Below, piece by piece: positions 61,875 to 64,000 of a stretch of 64,000 nt of DNA. Below the pieces are notes generated by a model. The model was given only the letters and a program-made list of their open reading frames with translations. It did not search any database and was not told where the DNA came from. The DNA comes from Nonomuraea indica (GTDB lineage: Bacteria; Actinomycetota; Actinomycetes; Streptosporangiales; Streptosporangiaceae). Location: positions 601,119-665,118 of the forward strand of contig NZ_KZ559468.1 of assembly GCF_002850745.1 (NCBI RefSeq). Reading direction: 5' to 3'. Numbering within the stretch: position 1 is the first letter of the stretch; every line of letters begins with the position of its first letter. Made by a program: the position numbers and the translations under genes.

Positions 61875-61890
61875 TTAAAACGTTTGTCGC
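61875..61890. promoter_or_regulatory. LacI-type operator near rhaM (core AAAACGTTT)
   Basis: TTAAAACGTTTGTCGC has a perfect AAACGTTT core but weak flanks. Its centre is 89 bp from that of the rhaB operator, so a looped repression complex is possible. Confidence 0.55.
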
Positions 61891-61987
61891 ACGGAGGACG
61901 GATGAGGGTGCTCACCCTCCCGGCGGCGGCGGCGCGAGACCCACCCGGCCGAAGATCCTCCCGTGACCGAAGCGAGGGACAGTCGCC

Positions 61988-62299
61988 ATGCAACGCGTGT
62001 GCTTCCTGCTGAAAGTGCGCAGCGAGCGCCTCGACGAATACCGCGAACGCCACCGGGCCGTGTGGCCCGACATGATCGACGCTCTCCGGGAGGCGGGCTG
62101 GGGCAACTACTCGCTGTTCCTGCGCGAGGACGGGCTGCTCGTCGGCTACCTGGAGACCGACGACTTCGGGGCCGCGCAGCGGCGGATGGCCGAGACGGAC
62201 GTCAACGACAGGTGGCAGGCCGAGATGGCGCCGTTCTTCGAGGCGGGACGGCCCGACGAGGGCTTCCCCACGCTGGAGGAAGTGTTCCACATTGACTGA
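61988..62299 (+). CDS. rhaM: L-rhamnose mutarotase
   Basis: 103 aa. Interconverts alpha- and beta-L-rhamnopyranose ahead of the isomerase. MQRVCFLLKVRSERLDEYRERHRAVWPDMIDALREAGW, the NYSLFLREDGLLVGYLE strand and WQAEMAPFF are typical. It overlaps rhaI by 8 nt. The 186-bp region upstream holds two operator-like sites and, near its end, a GACGG ribosome-binding stretch. Confidence 0.94.
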   Translation: MQRVCFLLKVRSERLDEYRERHRAVWPDMIDALREAGWGNYSLFLREDGLLVGYLETDDFGAAQRRMAETDVNDRWQAEMAPFFEAGRPDEGFPTLEEVFHID

Positions 62300-63458
62300 A
62301 TCGGGGAAGAACGTGATCAAGCAGGAGCTGCGGCGGCAGCGGATCGAGACGCCGTCCTGGGCCTACGGCAACTCAGGCACCAGGTTCAAGGTGTTCGCGC
62401 AGAAGGGCGTGCCGCGCGACCCGTACGAGAAGCTGGCCGACGCCGCGCAGGTGCACCGGTTCACGGGCGTCGCCCCCACCGTGGCGCTGCACATCCCGTG
62501 GGACAAGGTCGACGACTACGCCGACCTGGCCAGGCACGCCGCCGAGCTGGGCGTGCGCATCGGCGCCATCAACTCCAACGTCTTCCAGGACGACGACTAC
62601 ATGCTCGGCAGCGTGACCCACCCCGACCCGGCGGTCCGCAAGAAGGCGCTGGCCCACCTGCTCGAATGCGTGGACATCATGGACCGGACCGGGTCCGACA
62701 CGCTCAAGCTGTGGTTCTCCGACGGCACCAACTACCCCGGCCAGGACGACATCCGCGCCCGGCAGGACCGGCTGGCCGAGGCGCTGGCCGCCGTCTACGA
62801 GCGGCTCGGCGACGACCAGCGCTTCCTGCTGGAGTACAAGCTGTTCGAGCCGGCCTTCTACACCACCGACCTGCCCGACTGGGGCACCGCCTACGCCCAC
62901 TGCGTCAAGCTGGGCCCCAAGGCGCAGGTCGTGGTCGACACCGGGCACCACGCGCCCGGCACGAACATCGAGTTCATCGTGGCGTTCCTGCTGCGCGAGG
63001 GGAAGCTCGGCGGGTTCGACTTCAACTCGCGCTTCTACGCCGACGACGACCTCATGGTGGGCGCGGCCGACCCGTTCCAGCTCTTCCGGATCATGTACGA
63101 GGTGATCCGGGGCGGCGGGTACACCGAGGAGACGGCGTTCATGCTCGACCAGTGCCACAACATCGAGCCCAAGATCCCGGGCCAGATCCGGTCGGTGATG
63201 AACGTCCAGGAGGCCACCGCCAAGGCGCTGCTCGTGGACCGCGACGCGCTGGCCGCCGCCCAGCGCGAGGGTGACGTGCTCGGCGCGAACGCCGTGTTCA
63301 TGGACGCCTACAACACCGACGTCCGCCCCCTGCTCGCCGAGCTGCGCGAGGAGATGGGGCTCGACCCGGACCCGATGGCCGCCTACGCAAGGTCCGGATA
63401 CTTCGACACGATCGCCACCGAGCGGGTCGGTGGCACGCAGGCAGGATGGGGAGCCTGA
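62292..63458 (+). CDS. rhaI: L-rhamnose isomerase
   Basis: 388 aa, TTG start overlapping rhaM. Isomerises L-rhamnose to L-rhamnulose. It is of the RhaI (Gram-positive/pseudomonad) type rather than E. coli RhaA. Metal-binding Glu/Asp/His are visible in LLEYKLFEPAFYTTDLPDWGTA, VVVDTGHHAPGTNIEFIV and GGFDFNSRFYADDDLMVG. Stop and rhaD start overlap (TGATG). Confidence 0.94.
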   Translation: MTESGKNVIKQELRRQRIETPSWAYGNSGTRFKVFAQKGVPRDPYEKLADAAQVHRFTGVAPTVALHIPWDKVDDYADLARHAAELGVRIGAINSNVFQDDDYMLGSVTHPDPAVRKKALAHLLECVDIMDRTGSDTLKLWFSDGTNYPGQDDIRARQDRLAEALAAVYERLGDDQRFLLEYKLFEPAFYTTDLPDWGTAYAHCVKLGPKAQVVVDTGHHAPGTNIEFIVAFLLREGKLGGFDFNSRFYADDDLMVGAADPFQLFRIMYEVIRGGGYTEETAFMLDQCHNIEPKIPGQIRSVMNVQEATAKALLVDRDALAAAQREGDVLGANAVFMDAYNTDVRPLLAELREEMGLDPDPMAAYARSGYFDTIATERVGGTQAGWGA

Positions 63459-64000
63459 TGCACGCCGCACAACCGCAGGCCGTACAGGAGCTGCTGGAAC
63501 GATCGCACGCGCTGGGGGCCGACCCGCGCAACACCAACTACGCGGGAGGCAACACCTCCGCCAAGGCCGCGGCGACCGACCCGGTGACGGGTGACGACGT
63601 CGAGCTGATGTGGGTGAAGGGCTCCGGCGGCGACCTCGGCACCCTCACCGCGGGCGGCCTCGCCGTGCTCCGCCTCGACCGGCTGCGCGCCCTGACCGGC
63701 GTCTACCCGGGCGAGGAGCGCGAGGACGAGATGGTCGCCGCGTTCGACTACTGCCTGCACGGCAAGGGCGGCGCCGCGCCGTCCATCGACACCGCCATGC
63801 ACGGCCTCGTCGACGCCGCCCACGTCGACCATCTCCACCCCGACTCCGGCATCGCCATCGCCACCGCCGCCGACGGTCCCGCGCTGACGGAGCGGATCTT
63901 CGGCGACCGGGTCGTGTGGGTGCCCTGGCGGCGCCCCGGCTTCCAGCTCGGGCTCGACATCTCCGCCATCAAGGCGGCCAACCCGCAGGCCATCGGCTGC
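63458..64000 (+). CDS. rhaD: Bifunctional rhamnulose-1-phosphate aldolase/dehydrogenase (5' part)
   Basis: 181 residues visible; the gene continues off the right edge. The class II aldolase/adducin N-terminus reads LGADPRNTNYAGGNTSAKA, LMWVKGSGGDLGTLTAGGLA and VDHLHPDSGIAIATA, with a putative Zn-binding His pair. In this cassette type (next to rhaI and rhaM) the protein normally carries a C-terminal short-chain dehydrogenase and makes L-lactate from lactaldehyde; that part is not in the window, so bifunctionality is inferred. Confidence 0.9.
   Translation, partial: MHAAQPQAVQELLERSHALGADPRNTNYAGGNTSAKAAATDPVTGDDVELMWVKGSGGDLGTLTAGGLAVLRLDRLRALTGVYPGEEREDEMVAAFDYCLHGKGGAAPSIDTAMHGLVDAAHVDHLHPDSGIAIATAADGPALTERIFGDRVVWVPWRRPGFQLGLDISAIKAANPQAIGC

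Overview
The window is very GC-rich, densely coded DNA from a filamentous-type actinobacterium. Pointers are an actinobacterial integration host factor (mIHF) gene, many GTG/TTG starts, many start codons 6-8 nt after a -10-like hexamer (leaderless transcripts), LacI/ROK/TetR/LuxR regulators in quantity, a DUF3516 helicase and YbaB/WXG100-like small proteins beside an RHS protein. The gene set fits Streptosporangiales (Nonomuraea-like), but the genus is an inference. I see no phage, IS element, CRISPR or rRNA.

Layout. 1-9.3 kb: the 3' part of a secreted LamG/Cys-repeat protein and a 2014-aa secreted RHS protein. 9.5-20.7 kb: housekeeping and repair genes (alkB-like, dusB, an ACT protein, tRNA-Gly/Cys/Val, DUF2087, a DUF3516 helicase, GNAT, a membrane acyltransferase, a NarL-type two-component pair, mihF). 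20.7-29.8 kb: regulator/transporter pairs (ROK/MFS, cupin, GlxA-type AraC, a large LuxR AAA regulator, EamA/LysR).

30-39.8 kb: the most distinctive locus, an apparently single nine-gene operon: LacI regulator, two sugar ABC permeases, a lipoprotein binding protein, FOUR consecutive and divergent ADP-ribosylglycohydrolase (DraG/ARH) family proteins, and a ribokinase-type PfkB kinase. Five of the eight junctions are 4-nt stop/start overlaps. The logic is import of a ribosylated compound, N- or O-glycosidic cleavage, and phosphorylation of the released ribose. The substrate is unknown.

40-52.3 kb: a TetR regulator whose only sensible start is AUC, divergent from a DoxX gene carrying two matching palindromes, then VOC, pyrF, HAD, a MEDS-STAS/RsbW-like anti-sigma pair, HxlR with an F420-type reductase, SnoaL-like, endonuclease V, catalase, and a decayed ORF. 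Several short minisatellites abut stop codons here. 52.4-57.8 kb: a second RHS protein (DUF6531-type N-terminus, Stv-like C-terminal domain) convergent with three small WXG100/YbaB-like genes, which suggests a type VII-linked polymorphic effector locus. 57.9-59.4 kb: a class I amidotransferase and a membrane protein.

59.4-64 kb: L-rhamnose catabolism. rhaB and a LacI regulator are divergent from rhaM-rhaI-rhaD (mutarotase, isomerase, kinase, aldolase/dehydrogenase), with LacI-type operators in the divergent promoter region. rhaD runs off the right edge.
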